Shown in pieces: positions 1 to 10,159 of a DNA stretch of 64,000 bases. Source of the DNA: Ignavibacteria bacterium (lineage in GTDB: Bacteria > Bacteroidota > Ignavibacteria > Tepidaquicellales > OLB5); contig JADZAP010000031.1 in NCBI GenBank assembly GCA_020852705.1, forward strand, positions 1 to 64,000. Direction: 5' to 3'. The notes beneath the pieces were generated by a model. The model was not told the origin of the DNA and searched no databases. It saw nothing but the letters and a program-made list of their open reading frames with translations. Position numbers and translations under genes: made by a program. Numbering within the stretch: position 1 is the stretch's first letter; the number at the start of each line of letters is the position of its first letter.

Positions 1-406
1 TAATATTATTAGTATATTCTTTAAACCATACTAAATTGCCATTTGAATCATATTTTCCAGTAAATGCTGAGTTTTTAAACCCTGTAAATACACAACCTCC
101 ATCTCCGCTTGAAACAATTGCTTTACCATAAGCTGTATCAATAAATCTTGTCCAAAGTGTATCTCCATAATCATTAATTTTTAATACAAAAATTGAGCTA
201 TAAGAATTTTTCCTTTGAGTTGTTCCAATAATAAAATAGTTACCATTTTCATCACTGCATATATCTTCGCTTACATCTGTAAACTGGAAAGGTCCGTCAT
301 AAGTTCTTTGCCAAGTTATACTCTGCCCAAAAATATTTGCACAGTAAAAAATAAATATTACGTAAAATAATAATAGCAAAAATTTGAAAAATTTTAAAAA
401 TTCCAT
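1..406 (-). CDS. Exported repeat protein, N-terminal part (gene runs off the left edge)
   Basis: The reading frame starts at ATG 406-404 and stays open to the window edge, giving the first ~135 residues. It opens with a hydrophobic signal peptide rich in Phe and Leu, probably cleaved around CANIFGQS. The mature part has the rhythm of secreted beta-propeller-like proteins of Bacteroidota and Ignavibacteria: a WQRTYDG segment, GNYFIIGTT, VLKINDYGDTLW, then GGCVFTGF and GKYDSNGNLVW, which look like successive blades. Such proteins often end in a T9SS sorting domain, but the C-terminus lies outside the window. The exact function is unknown. Confidence 0.7.
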   Translation of the reverse strand, partial: MEFLKFFKFLLLLFYVIFIFYCANIFGQSITWQRTYDGPFQFTDVSEDICSDENGNYFIIGTTQRKNSYSSIFVLKINDYGDTLWTRFIDTAYGKAIVSSGDGGCVFTGFKNSAFTGKYDSNGNLVWFKEYTNNI

Positions 407-730
407 AGTTTCATTATTAAATTGGTTTTTCCGTAAGTATCAACAAGTTATCATAAAATAACACACTATTTGGCAAATTACAATAACATACTATACTTTT
501 ATCATTAATAAAATGACAATTACCTTATTAAACAAAGTAAATTCAAAAACATTTTGAATGCTTAAAATAGGTTTTTCACTGAATTAATGTAAATAAATAA
601 TAAATTGTAATTACATTACAGCAGGTTTTAGCTGTGTTTTCAGGGTATATCTATAATATTTAAGTAATATCAATAGCTACTATACAAATACAATACAGCA
701 ATTGTAGCAAAACAATCATTTGGGTCACAA
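407..730. other. AT-rich intergenic region without a visible gene
   Basis: About 320 bp of strongly AT-rich sequence between the start of the exported repeat protein gene (-) and the terminator of the aldehyde dehydrogenase gene (-). It must hold the promoter of the left-hand gene. I saw no convincing TAnnTTTG box, no RNA gene and no repeat. Confidence 0.5.
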
Positions 731-760
731 AAAAAGGCGACCCCAATAGGTCGCCTTTGT
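731..760 (-). terminator. Rho-independent terminator of the aldehyde dehydrogenase gene
   Basis: A perfect 10-bp stem, AAAGGCGACC (733-742) with GGTCGCCTTT (749-758), encloses a 6-nt loop. Read on the minus strand the hairpin is followed by a run of T (complement of 731-735). It sits about 40 bp after the stop of the minus-strand gene at 797-2287. Confidence 0.9.
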
Positions 761-796
761 ATTCTGTGAAATCACTTAATCAGCAAAATCTATGAT

Positions 797-2287
797 CTAA
801 TCCTGCGGTATTGTTACATTGTACCAGAACTTCTTCTTTCGGTCTAATACTTCATCAATGTGAATATGTTTAATTTCGGTATATGCTTTAATTCCTTCAA
901 TTCCAAGCTCTCTGCCAACTCCGCTTTGTTTATATCCACCAAACGGTGCTTTATCATTAAGAAGATGCCATTCATTAATCCATACTGTGCCGGCACGTAA
1001 TTTTTTTGCTACATTCAATGCACGTTCGTTATCTTTAGACCACACACCACCTGCTAAACCAAAGCTGGACGCATTTGCAATTCTAACAGCATCATTTTCA
1101 TCTTTTGCTTTTATTACTGCAAGCACAGGTCCAAAAATTTCTTCCTGAGCAATTTTCATATTATTATCAACATCAGCAAACAGAGTTGGCTCAACAAAAC
1201 ATCCTGTTTCAAATCCTTTAGGCACTCCCCCGCCATATACAAGCTTCGCTCCTTCTTTTTTTCCTATTTCAATATAATCCAATACACGTTTTTGCTGTTT
1301 TTCGCTTACCATCGGACCGATATCGGTATCCTTATTCATAGGATTTCCTATTTTCATTTTGGCAAGCTTGGCTTTTAATCTATCAACAACTTCATCGTAA
1401 TTTTTATTGGTTAAAATTAATCTTGAGCCCGCTACACAGCATTGACCGTTATGAAAATATCCCGCGTAAGCTGAGCCATCAACAGCAAGTTCAAGATCAG
1501 CATCATCCAAAATTATGCTTGCTGATTTTCCGCCTAGCTCAAGTGTTACATTCTTCACAGATGCAGCAGCATTCTGCATGATAATTTTCCCAACTTCGGT
1601 TGAACCTGTGAAGGCAACTTTATCTACAAGCGGATTTGTAACCATCTCCTGCCCAACTTCTGCATCACCAGTTATAATATTAACAACACCTTTAGGTAAG
1701 TCAGTTGAATCTATAATTTTTGCAAGTTCCAATGCACTCACAGAAGTTTCGGGAGCAGGTTTAAGCACAATAGTGCAGCCCGCAGCTAATGCCGGAGCAA
1801 TTTTCCACATAGCCATCTGTAGCGGAAAATTCCATGGAATTATAGCTGATACCACTCCGATAGGTTCACGTATTAATAAGTTTTTACTAACACCTTCCTT
1901 AGAAATATCAAGTGTTTCATTCAGGTCAGTTAATGCAAGCTTTGCAAAAGTACTTGCTGCCCGGTATGTTAGAAACATATCATCTTTGGATTTTTTATAT
2001 GTTGAGCCGGATTCCTTAATTTCAAGCTCCTGCAGTAAAGCTGAGTTTTCTTTTATCTTATCGGCTATCTGTTTTATAACAGCACTTCGTTCTTCATTTT
2101 TTTTAGCTTGCCAAACACCGTTATCAAATGCTTCGCGGGCAGCTAAAATTGCAGATTTAGTATCATTGATAGAAGCTTTGGCTAACTTTGCAAAAACACT
2201 CCTGTCATAAGGATTTACGGCATCCATTACAGCATTATCAGAAGCATCTTTAAATTCACCATTTATGTATAATTTGTATTCAAGCAT
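797..2287 (-). CDS. NAD(P)-dependent aldehyde dehydrogenase
   Basis: A full-length 496-residue class-1/2-type aldehyde dehydrogenase, which oxidises an aldehyde to the carboxylate in the cytoplasm. Visible family motifs are PWNFPL near residue 150, the general-base Glu in LELGGK near 250, the nucleophile Cys in NGQCC near 284, and EEIFGPV plus the C-terminal FGGYKQSGVGRELG. The start ATG is followed directly by the normal YKLYINGEF opening. It stands alone with its own terminator, so no pathway follows from context. Substrate is not predictable; retinal/betaine/phenylacetaldehyde-type enzymes are all close in sequence. Confidence 0.93.
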   Translation of the reverse strand: MLEYKLYINGEFKDASDNAVMDAVNPYDRSVFAKLAKASINDTKSAILAAREAFDNGVWQAKKNEERSAVIKQIADKIKENSALLQELEIKESGSTYKKSKDDMFLTYRAASTFAKLALTDLNETLDISKEGVSKNLLIREPIGVVSAIIPWNFPLQMAMWKIAPALAAGCTIVLKPAPETSVSALELAKIIDSTDLPKGVVNIITGDAEVGQEMVTNPLVDKVAFTGSTEVGKIIMQNAAASVKNVTLELGGKSASIILDDADLELAVDGSAYAGYFHNGQCCVAGSRLILTNKNYDEVVDRLKAKLAKMKIGNPMNKDTDIGPMVSEKQQKRVLDYIEIGKKEGAKLVYGGGVPKGFETGCFVEPTLFADVDNNMKIAQEEIFGPVLAVIKAKDENDAVRIANASSFGLAGGVWSKDNERALNVAKKLRAGTVWINEWHLLNDKAPFGGYKQSGVGRELGIEGIKAYTEIKHIHIDEVLDRKKKFWYNVTIPQD

Positions 2288-2400
2288 TATATTATTATAT
2301 TTAAATTATTAAAAACTTTTAAATGCAGATTTTTGTAATAAGTGATTTGAAATATGGAATTAATTAAGAGAGAATATATTTAAAGTTAAGGAAATACAGA

Positions 2401-3045
2401 TCAATTCATATAAAGATATGGTTTCCATGCATCATCAACTCTGCCAATAAAATGCTTCATAAATGTTATGTGGGAGGGCCGAGTTGGTTTTTTATGGAGA
2501 AGCATTTTTGCTTCCTCAGGAAGCCGGTCACCTTTTTTATTGTTGCATTTTACACAGGCAGTTACCAGATTTTCCCATGAATCATCACCACCTTTAGATT
2601 TTGGGACAATGTGATCTAAAGTTAACGGCAGATCAGTTCTTTGGCAATAAACACATTTATGATTATCACGCCTTAAAATATTTTTCCTTGAAAGAACAAT
2701 TTTTTTATATGGAACCTTAATATATACTCTTAGTCTGACAATAGTAGGAAAAGGCAAACTTGTTTTAATAGAATAAATAAGTCTGGAGTCTTTTGAAGAG
2801 ATAAGCTCGGCTTTGCCGAGAAAAAGCAAAACCACAGCTCTTTGCACGTTACAAATGCTCATAGCTTCATAGTTCTGGTTAAGAACCAGAACCTTCCCGC
2901 TTAAAGCCCCGTTTATATGTATGCTTTCTGGGATTTCAATATTTCCGGATTCATGTTCAGCTTCGAAGTTGCTGCTCCTTTTAATATATAAATTAAAAAA
3001 ATTGAAATAATCATTAAAAATAGTATTTTTTAAAAAAATAAACAA
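2401..3045 (-). CDS. HNH endonuclease family protein
   Basis: The C-terminal half carries a complete HNH nuclease domain: CVYCQR, the LDHIVPKSKGG core, ENLVTACVKCN, with two CxxC-type zinc pairs. The segment before it, VLVLNQNYEAMSICN and VVLLFLGKAE, is the conserved opening of a widespread bacterial HNH family that is chromosomal and not linked to restriction systems; its role is unknown. The start is uncertain. The longest frame uses a TTG at 3045, giving an AT-rich 50-residue leader that homologues usually lack. A good AAAGGAG lies inside this leader, but no in-frame ATG follows it. The gene is divergent from sprA. Confidence 0.85.
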   Translation of the reverse strand: MFIFLKNTIFNDYFNFFNLYIKRSSNFEAEHESGNIEIPESIHINGALSGKVLVLNQNYEAMSICNVQRAVVLLFLGKAELISSKDSRLIYSIKTSLPFPTIVRLRVYIKVPYKKIVLSRKNILRRDNHKCVYCQRTDLPLTLDHIVPKSKGGDDSWENLVTACVKCNNKKGDRLPEEAKMLLHKKPTRPSHITFMKHFIGRVDDAWKPYLYMN

Positions 3046-3072
3046 GGTAACTCAATAATTTCAATAAAATGA

Positions 3073-3098
3073 CAAAATTTTTGCCATTAAAAATTTTG
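3073..3098. promoter_or_regulatory. Perfect inverted repeat in the HNH-sprA divergent promoter region
   Basis: CAAAATTTTT (3073-3082) and AAAAATTTTG (3089-3098) form a perfect 10-bp inverted repeat with a 6-nt spacer, in the 152-bp gap between two divergent genes. It could be an operator. It is all A/T except for one pair, so in this AT-rich DNA a chance origin is possible. Confidence 0.3.
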
Positions 3099-3197
3099 GT
3101 ATTGCATTATTTGAGTTCAAAACCTAAAATTACAGAAATAACATCTAAAAATGCCTATGAAGCAATAATTACGGTCTTATATATTTAAAGTAAATTA

Positions 3198-6100
3198 TTG
3201 TTAAAATTCAGATCTAATTTAATTAAGTTTCTTTTTATTACGGCTTTAATTTCCGTAGTATTTTACCATACAAAAGAAACAAATGCTCAAGGCAGAGATA
3301 GAAGCAAATTCCAATTGGGATTTGTTGATACTACTGGCTCTTACATTGATACATCATTAATTTCAGATACAACAAAAATCAGGGGACCTGTTGATTCTAC
3401 TGCAAGGGTAAATAATTTTAAATATGAGCGTACAGATGAACCGCTGCCTGATTATGGAATCTGGAAATCATCGCTTCTTCTTTACGGCTCAAGTCAAGTA
3501 AATTATAATATTCAGATAGATTCATTAAACAATGTAATTATAACTGAAAAGTTGGGAGAAGATCAACTTAAAGTACCGTTAAAAATTCCGCTTGAAGAAT
3601 ATATTAAGCTGCGGAGTGAACTTAACATAAAGGATCAATTTTACAGAATAGTTTCTGACAAATACCCCATAGAAACCGAAGGTGATCTGGAAAAACTTTT
3701 CAAAAATATTACTGAAATTACAATTCCGCTGCCTTTTGCAACAGAAACAATATTTGGTCCCCCAACCATTAATTTAAAAATTAACGGTATAATAGATATT
3801 ACAGCATCATATCAAAAGAGTACAAATGACCTTCAAACAATTCTTTCAGAAACACAAAATCAAAACAACATAAATTTTAAGCAGGAAGTACAGGTAACAA
3901 CTAAAGGAACAGTTGGTGATAAACTTACAGTTGATGCAGACTGGAACTCTCAGCGGACATTTGAATTTGAAAATCAGCTTAAGTTAAAATATACCGGTTA
4001 TCCCGATGAAGTTATTCAAAGCATAGAAGCAGGAAATGTTTCACTTGAAACAAGAAGCAACTTGATTGGAAGTACTCAGGCACTATTTGGGGTTAAAGCA
4101 CAGTTCAAGCTTGGTCCGCTTACATTAACTACTATTGCATCACAAAAAAAATCAGAGAAGAAAGAAGTAAATATTACTGGCGGAACAGTTGAAACACCGT
4201 TTGATATTTCTATTTATGATTACAGCGAAAATAATTACCTGCTTGATGAAAGATGGGGACATTTTTTCACTAGATATTATACAGGTCAATCAGTTCCTCT
4301 TGATGTAACAGATGTACAGGTATGGGTTTATGCAGAACCTAATAATCCAAATAAAAGATTTGTTTACGGTGTTGATACATTAGGTTTAAAGCCTACAGGC
4401 GGTTATGTATTTAATGATACAACAACAGCAGTACCGGGTCATGTATTAATTGGAAATTTTGTAAAACTTGATGCCTCGGAGTTTACATGGAACCGGTATG
4501 CCGGATATATTACATTAACCGGGAATTTGCAGGCATACGGAAAAGATGCAATAGCAGTTGCCTTTAAATACAGTGATTCAACAGGAACAGGAAAGCAAAT
4601 TGGTGATTTTGTTAATGATGTAGGTCCAAATGCAATGTTAAAGTTACGACTGCTAAGATATGAAAGCCAAAAACCTCCTGATCAGGATCCTGAATATACC
4701 AGACTATGGAACAGGATGTTAAAAAATATCTATAATCTTGGCGTAAGGAACATAAAAAATGATCCAACGAATTTAGATTTTAATATTTTTTATACCGAAC
4801 CGGGTCAATCACCTAATCCAACATATACAGGTTCAGGACCAAGACAAGGGCGAAGCTATCTAAATATAACAGGGTTGGATTACCGCAGAAACGGCGACCC
4901 AAGTACAATTGTGCCTGATGGTGATAATGCATTTGATTTCTTTCCGGGAAATACAATTGATCTAACCACCGGGAATATTATATTCCCTTCACTCAAACCA
5001 TTTTCTGAAACTTTAATTCAGAAACAGATAGATACAACATTTATCGGAAGAAATGAACTTATATATGTATCTTCAAAAACTACAGTTCAAAATTCAGGTT
5101 TCATTAAATTTTCATTAAAAGGAAAAGCAAAAGGAGATGCTTCATCAAGATATTCGCTTGGTTTTAATGTGGTAGATGGAAGCGTAAAGGTATTTAACGG
5201 ATCTGTTGAGCTTACGCCTGGAGTTGATTACTCTGTTGATTATTCACTTGGAGAGCTTGTAATTATAAATGCCAGCGCATTAGTTGCAGGAGCTAACCTG
5301 AAGATAACTTATGAAACCAATGACTTATTTCAGCTTGCCTCCAAAACACTGCTTGGTACAAGGGCAGAACTTCAGCTTAACAAAAATAGCTATATTGGGT
5401 TTACTCTTATTAATTTAAAACAGCAGACTTTAAACAATAAAATCAGAATAGGCGAAGAACCTACAAACAATACTATTATTGGATTTGATGCTTCAACTGA
5501 TATAAAAACAAATTTTTTAACCAAACTTATTAATAAAATTCCCGGGTATAATACTAAAGATGAATCAATTTTAAATCTAAAAGGAGAAATTGCATTCATG
5601 CTCCCGGACCCCAATACATTAAAAAGCGTAATACCAAGTGATAACGGTGAAGCAATAGCTTACGTAGATGATTTTGAAGGAGTAAAAAAAGTTATTCCAT
5701 TAGGACTAAACCCGCTTTCATGGACACTTTCATCTTTACCTTATGATAATAATTTAGTGCCAAATATTATTAATGAAGATGACCGTGACAGTTTAATGAG
5801 CAGAAAGCGCAGCAGGCTTAACTGGTATAATTTATTAAACAACGTACCTATACTTGAAGTATATCCGTTTAGAAGTGTTGCAAGCAATCAGAATCAAACA
5901 TTAACACCGTTAGTTTTTGATATAAAACCAGATTCAGTTGGTCCGTATAATTATATAAAACAAACTGATTTTAATGCCGAAGGACCTCCAAAAAATAAAT
6001 GGAGCGGAGTATTTAAATTCATAAATTCATCACAAACAAATTTACTTGATGAAAATATAAATTACATAGAAGTATGGATGCAGGTCAACGGCGGTAATCC

Positions 6101-9100
6101 AATTTCAAGTGATTCCGCTAAAATGCTTATAGATTTGGGTTCAATTTCTGAAAAGATTATTTCCAGCAAAAAGATGCCGTTAAATTCTTCTAATCCAAAT
6201 ACAAATTATCACACTGAAGATAAAAACAGCAGCGGGCAACTTGATGTTGGTGAAGATAACGGTATTGACGGTCAGCCAAACAGTATGGAAAATTCTATAT
6301 ACCCGGAACTAACCGCTGAAACAGGAGGAGACCCCAGCCGTGATGATTATGGCTGGACACAGGGCAGCACAAATTACACCCGTTTTAACGGAACAGAACA
6401 AAATGCAACAAACTTAACAGAAGCAAAAAGAATTGATACAGAAGATCTTAATAATAACGGAACACTTGACAGGAACAATAATTATTTTGAATATGTAATA
6501 CCTTTAGATTCAAATTCTTTCAAAAATCATCCGTTTATTGCTGGAGGCGGTAATGCAGGGTGGTATCAATTCATAATCCCTCTTGATCAATGGAAACGTA
6601 CAATTGGGAATAATGCAACTTTGACCAATATTCAGTATGCAAGGTTATGGTTCAAAGGATTCAGCGAGCAAACACAGATAAAGATAGTTGATATAAATCT
6701 TGTTGGAAACCAATGGGTAAAAACAAATAAAAGCGATACAACATATTCAGTTTCAGTAGTAAATATAGAAGATAATCCAAACTACTACTCCCCTCCTGTA
6801 GATGGATTAAGGCAAAAGGATCAGACTCAAGTTGACCAAAATGTGCTTTCAAACGAGCAGTCTATGTCACTTGATGTGAATAATCTGCTACCAGGTCAAA
6901 CTAAAACAGTTTTTAAATCGTTCACAACCAGACCAATTGATCTGGTTAACTATAAAATATTAAAATTATTTGTAAACGGAGATAGTTCATTTGCTTTTAC
7001 AAATCCAAATAACTATGATGCATCTGTTGTTGTAAGATTGGGAAGTGATACATCTAACTATTATGAATACCGTGCCCCAATCCATCCGGATGTTAGACCG
7101 ATGACCCCTTGGCAGGCATTGAATGAAGTAATAATAAATTTGGCAGATCTTTCAGCAATAAAACAAAAAGCCGATAGTACGGGATTAATACATTATGAAA
7201 ATGTTCCAAATGGACCCCCGGGTTCATTATACGGAGTGATTGGTAATCCTTCAATCAGAGATGTAAGGCAGATAACTTTGGGAGTTTACAATAATAACAG
7301 CGACCCCATTATAACTAAAAAGCTAACGGGCTCTGTATGGTTTGATGAATTAAGGGTAATAAAGACAAATGATGCCAGTGGATATGCATTTACATTAAGT
7401 GCCGGATTGAAAATTGCAGATCTTGCACAGCTTAATTTCAGCTTTAACAAAACAGATCCAAACTTCCACTCTCTTGAAACAAGTTTTGGAAATTTAACTA
7501 CTGCAAACAGCTGGGAACTTTCCGGAACATTGAATGCACATAAGATAATAAATGCACTGCTTTCAAAATATGTTTCTGTAAAATTCAGGAACTTCTTCAC
7601 GATTCCAATATCATTTTCGCATCAGGAAATACTTGATAAGCCCAAATATCTTCCTGCTACCGATATAGATCTTGAAACAGCAGCAAATAACAAATATGCA
7701 GAAATGCTAGCAAAGACTGGCAGCGAAGAAATTGCTTCATATTATGCTGATCAGATAAGGGTATCCTCACAGACATTAAGAATTGCAAATAAGTTTTCAA
7801 TTACGGGTGCTAAATTTACTTTCCCCGGAGATAATTTCTTTGTAACGCAGTTATTAAATAAAATTGAAGTAAATTTTGTAAGAAATACGTACACAGAAAG
7901 AACTCCAACACTTGAAAGTAAATACGCCTGGGATATGAACGGTTCAGTTGGATTAACATCAGATATTGATTTAATGAATTCATTAAATCTTAAGATTGGG
8001 AAATTTCTTCCGTTTGGTGAAGAGTTTTCGCAAGCAAGAATGTATTTCTTTTTCCCCTTTATGCCATTGGCACCTCTGTTTTCAAATAACATTGCACTTT
8101 CGGGAAGTTTTAGCCGTACACATGGTGATGAAAAACTTCGTTCAAGTTTTAACCCGAGTCCTACTTCAAGGCAGTTTAATGCCAACAGAGGATTTACTTT
8201 GAACTGGAAATTTCTTGAAAACTGGATTATTGATGTAAATGGTGATTATTCCTTCCGTTCGGGCAGTGACCTTACTTATCTTGAAATTGATTCTCTGCAG
8301 CAGCAGCGTTCAAATGCAGAAATTTACGATGACATATTTTTTAATAACGGACTAATCAATTGGGGGAAAGATCTTGATTACTCGCAAACGGTTTCAATTA
8401 ATCCAAAATTCAATATACCGGGTTTAAGAGAATTTGTTGATCTAACAGGCAGTTACAGAGTTATTTACGGCTGGCGTGCTTCTCAGTTTAACAACGCACA
8501 GGGAAGCAATGTTGGGTATAATTCAGATATACAGGCAACAGCATTTTTAAAATTGAAAAATATCTTCAGTTTGTTTAAACCAAATAATAAATTGATGAGC
8601 GGCGGTAAATCATATCAAGATCAAAACCCGGGTGATATTTTAAAACTTCTTGGCACATTTATTCCAGATCAAATTTCAGTAACTTATGCACAAACAAAAC
8701 AATTGCAAAATCCTGCAATTGAAGGAAGACCTGGATTTGGAAATTTCTGGATGACATTTTACTCAAAGGAAAATTTGGGACCTTCAAGGATGTATCAGCT
8801 TGGATGGGCAACTGACCCGGGTAAACGTATTTCTAATCTGAGTATAACAGATAATCTGAACCTTAACACATCTTATACTTTTAATACATTTATAAACCCA
8901 ATATTCCCTAATAACCTTAAATTAAACTTTACATATAAAACCGGCACAACTAATACAAATGCATTAAGTTATAATACAGATCCATTCGGAAACCTTGGTT
9001 TACCTGTAAATACTGTAACAAGCAGAACAATTTCCAGACCAAGTTTTTTTGTTTCGCTTGGCGATAATATAGCTGATAAATTAGGAATTCCCTTACTTGG

Positions 9101-9806
9101 CGATACAACAAATCAGGCAATATTTTTTGCAAATAATTTTGAAAAAAACTTAGTTTCATTTCCCTTCCCAAGCTGGACACTATCACTTACAGGAATTGAA
9201 AAGTTTGAAATGTTTAAAAATATTGCACAGGCAATAACACTTGAAAGCGGTTACTCAAGTGAATACCGCAGGGTATTAACTTTTGACGGAAGAAATCCTG
9301 AATATATAAGTGCACAAGCATTAACTTCGGGATTTTCACCTTTAATAGGAGTTAATTTTACATTTAAACAAATATCAGGAGGCAACTTAACAGCATCATT
9401 TAAACTCAGCAAATCAGATAATTTTGTTATGGAACCGCAGAATGCTAAACTTACAAATACTGCAACTAATGATATAGCAATTAATGCAAGCTTTACAAAA
9501 TCAGGATTTTCACTTCCATTGTTTGGATTATCACTTGACAATAATCTGACTATTTCATTCAGTTATACTAGAACAAAAAACGATCCACAGGTATATTCAT
9601 TTCAATCAGGTTTGTGGGAAGCAAATTCACAGAACGGTTCTACATCAACAACTCTAAATCCATCAATTCAGTATAATTTATCAAAAAGTGTTACCATGCA
9701 GCTGTTTTACAAATATACAAAAATAGAACCTACAGGAACAAATCTGCAGATAACCACACGAACAACCAACGAAGCAGGTTTAAATATCAGACTGCAGATA
9801 CAATAA
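3198..9806 (+). CDS. sprA: SprA/SovA, outer-membrane translocon of the type IX secretion system
   Basis: This 2202-residue protein is the giant 36-strand beta-barrel through which T9SS cargo leaves the periplasm. Size and features fit: a signal peptide ending near NAQGRD, a long series of beta-rich segments, Asp/Asn-rich EDKNSSGQLDVGEDNG and DTEDLNNNGTLD loops characteristic of the family, an IAYVDDFEG motif, and a terminal aromatic/alternating strand pattern (EAGLNIRLQIQ). Translation appears to begin at TTG 3198, directly before the signal peptide; no in-frame ATG sits nearby and the ribosome-binding site is weak. The downstream SemiSWEET gene starts 1 bp after the stop. A putative T9SS cargo protease is encoded at 15470-17197. 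Confidence 0.95.
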   Translation: MLKFRSNLIKFLFITALISVVFYHTKETNAQGRDRSKFQLGFVDTTGSYIDTSLISDTTKIRGPVDSTARVNNFKYERTDEPLPDYGIWKSSLLLYGSSQVNYNIQIDSLNNVIITEKLGEDQLKVPLKIPLEEYIKLRSELNIKDQFYRIVSDKYPIETEGDLEKLFKNITEITIPLPFATETIFGPPTINLKINGIIDITASYQKSTNDLQTILSETQNQNNINFKQEVQVTTKGTVGDKLTVDADWNSQRTFEFENQLKLKYTGYPDEVIQSIEAGNVSLETRSNLIGSTQALFGVKAQFKLGPLTLTTIASQKKSEKKEVNITGGTVETPFDISIYDYSENNYLLDERWGHFFTRYYTGQSVPLDVTDVQVWVYAEPNNPNKRFVYGVDTLGLKPTGGYVFNDTTTAVPGHVLIGNFVKLDASEFTWNRYAGYITLTGNLQAYGKDAIAVAFKYSDSTGTGKQIGDFVNDVGPNAMLKLRLLRYESQKPPDQDPEYTRLWNRMLKNIYNLGVRNIKNDPTNLDFNIFYTEPGQSPNPTYTGSGPRQGRSYLNITGLDYRRNGDPSTIVPDGDNAFDFFPGNTIDLTTGNIIFPSLKPFSETLIQKQIDTTFIGRNELIYVSSKTTVQNSGFIKFSLKGKAKGDASSRYSLGFNVVDGSVKVFNGSVELTPGVDYSVDYSLGELVIINASALVAGANLKITYETNDLFQLASKTLLGTRAELQLNKNSYIGFTLINLKQQTLNNKIRIGEEPTNNTIIGFDASTDIKTNFLTKLINKIPGYNTKDESILNLKGEIAFMLPDPNTLKSVIPSDNGEAIAYVDDFEGVKKVIPLGLNPLSWTLSSLPYDNNLVPNIINEDDRDSLMSRKRSRLNWYNLLNNVPILEVYPFRSVASNQNQTLTPLVFDIKPDSVGPYNYIKQTDFNAEGPPKNKWSGVFKFINSSQTNLLDENINYIEVWMQVNGGNPISSDSAKMLIDLGSISEKIISSKKMPLNSSNPNTNYHTEDKNSSGQLDVGEDNGIDGQPNSMENSIYPELTAETGGDPSRDDYGWTQGSTNYTRFNGTEQNATNLTEAKRIDTEDLNNNGTLDRNNNYFEYVIPLDSNSFKNHPFIAGGGNAGWYQFIIPLDQWKRTIGNNATLTNIQYARLWFKGFSEQTQIKIVDINLVGNQWVKTNKSDTTYSVSVVNIEDNPNYYSPPVDGLRQKDQTQVDQNVLSNEQSMSLDVNNLLPGQTKTVFKSFTTRPIDLVNYKILKLFVNGDSSFAFTNPNNYDASVVVRLGSDTSNYYEYRAPIHPDVRPMTPWQALNEVIINLADLSAIKQKADSTGLIHYENVPNGPPGSLYGVIGNPSIRDVRQITLGVYNNNSDPIITKKLTGSVWFDELRVIKTNDASGYAFTLSAGLKIADLAQLNFSFNKTDPNFHSLETSFGNLTTANSWELSGTLNAHKIINALLSKYVSVKFRNFFTIPISFSHQEILDKPKYLPATDIDLETAANNKYAEMLAKTGSEEIASYYADQIRVSSQTLRIANKFSITGAKFTFPGDNFFVTQLLNKIEVNFVRNTYTERTPTLESKYAWDMNGSVGLTSDIDLMNSLNLKIGKFLPFGEEFSQARMYFFFPFMPLAPLFSNNIALSGSFSRTHGDEKLRSSFNPSPTSRQFNANRGFTLNWKFLENWIIDVNGDYSFRSGSDLTYLEIDSLQQQRSNAEIYDDIFFNNGLINWGKDLDYSQTVSINPKFNIPGLREFVDLTGSYRVIYGWRASQFNNAQGSNVGYNSDIQATAFLKLKNIFSLFKPNNKLMSGGKSYQDQNPGDILKLLGTFIPDQISVTYAQTKQLQNPAIEGRPGFGNFWMTFYSKENLGPSRMYQLGWATDPGKRISNLSITDNLNLNTSYTFNTFINPIFPNNLKLNFTYKTGTTNTNALSYNTDPFGNLGLPVNTVTSRTISRPSFFVSLGDNIADKLGIPLLGDTTNQAIFFANNFEKNLVSFPFPSWTLSLTGIEKFEMFKNIAQAITLESGYSSEYRRVLTFDGRNPEYISAQALTSGFSPLIGVNFTFKQISGGNLTASFKLSKSDNFVMEPQNAKLTNTATNDIAINASFTKSGFSLPLFGLSLDNNLTISFSYTRTKNDPQVYSFQSGLWEANSQNGSTSTTLNPSIQYNLSKSVTMQLFYKYTKIEPTGTNLQITTRTTNEAGLNIRLQIQ

Positions 9807-9807
9807 C

Positions 9808-10065
9808 TTGGAAAACTTTACTTTGGTTTTGGGACTTACTGCTGCATGTTTAACAACATTTGCATACCTGCCTCAATCAATAAAAGCAATAAAAACCCGT
9901 CATACAAAGGATATTTCCTTCCCAATGGTTATAATGCTTGAAATTGGTTTAATTATCTGGCTAATATACGGAATATTAATAAACAGCCTGCCAATAATAG
10001 CAGCAAATACTGTTTCAATTGGGTTTATGACAATTATCCTTATAATGAAAGTTAAATATAAATAA
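9808..10065 (+). CDS. SemiSWEET sugar transporter
   Basis: An 85-residue protein with three hydrophobic helices and the PQ-loop signature: TTFAYLPQSIKAIKTRHTKDIS, in which the Pro-Gln lies in helix 1. This is the bacterial SemiSWEET (MtN3/saliva) family; dimers of three-helix subunits carry mono- or disaccharides across the inner membrane by facilitated diffusion. The length is normal for the family. The start is TTG at 9808, one base after the sprA stop, so it is probably translated by coupling to sprA and lies at the end of its operon. No functional tie to T9SS is known. Confidence 0.9.
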   Translation: MENFTLVLGLTAACLTTFAYLPQSIKAIKTRHTKDISFPMVIMLEIGLIIWLIYGILINSLPIIAANTVSIGFMTIILIMKVKYK

Positions 10066-10113
10066 GTTTTTTTTAGCTATTTTTACTACATTTTATTTAA
10101 ACTGTAAAATTTT

Positions 10114-10121
10114 TATATTTG
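10114..10121 (+). promoter_or_regulatory. Probable -7 box of the tRNA-Arg promoter
   Basis: TATATTTG fits the Bacteroidota -7 consensus TAnnTTTG and lies about 40 bp before tRNA-Arg. The expected TTG at -33 is not clear here. Confidence 0.4.
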
Positions 10122-10159
10122 TAACTTATTGATTTGAAATAATAATTTTTTAAACAATT

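Noticed and set aside
1515-2210. 231-codon plus-strand frame inside the aldehyde dehydrogenase gene
   Set aside because: It is the antisense shadow of a well-supported aldehyde dehydrogenase, with no family text or ribosome-binding site of its own.
2401-3045. HNH protein as part of a restriction or CRISPR system
   Set aside because: Its family text belongs to a common chromosomal HNH group, and no methyltransferase, cas gene or repeat array lies nearby.
7751-8185. 144-codon minus-strand frame inside sprA
   Set aside because: Antisense shadow of sprA; the sprA frame is continuous and fits the family across this region.
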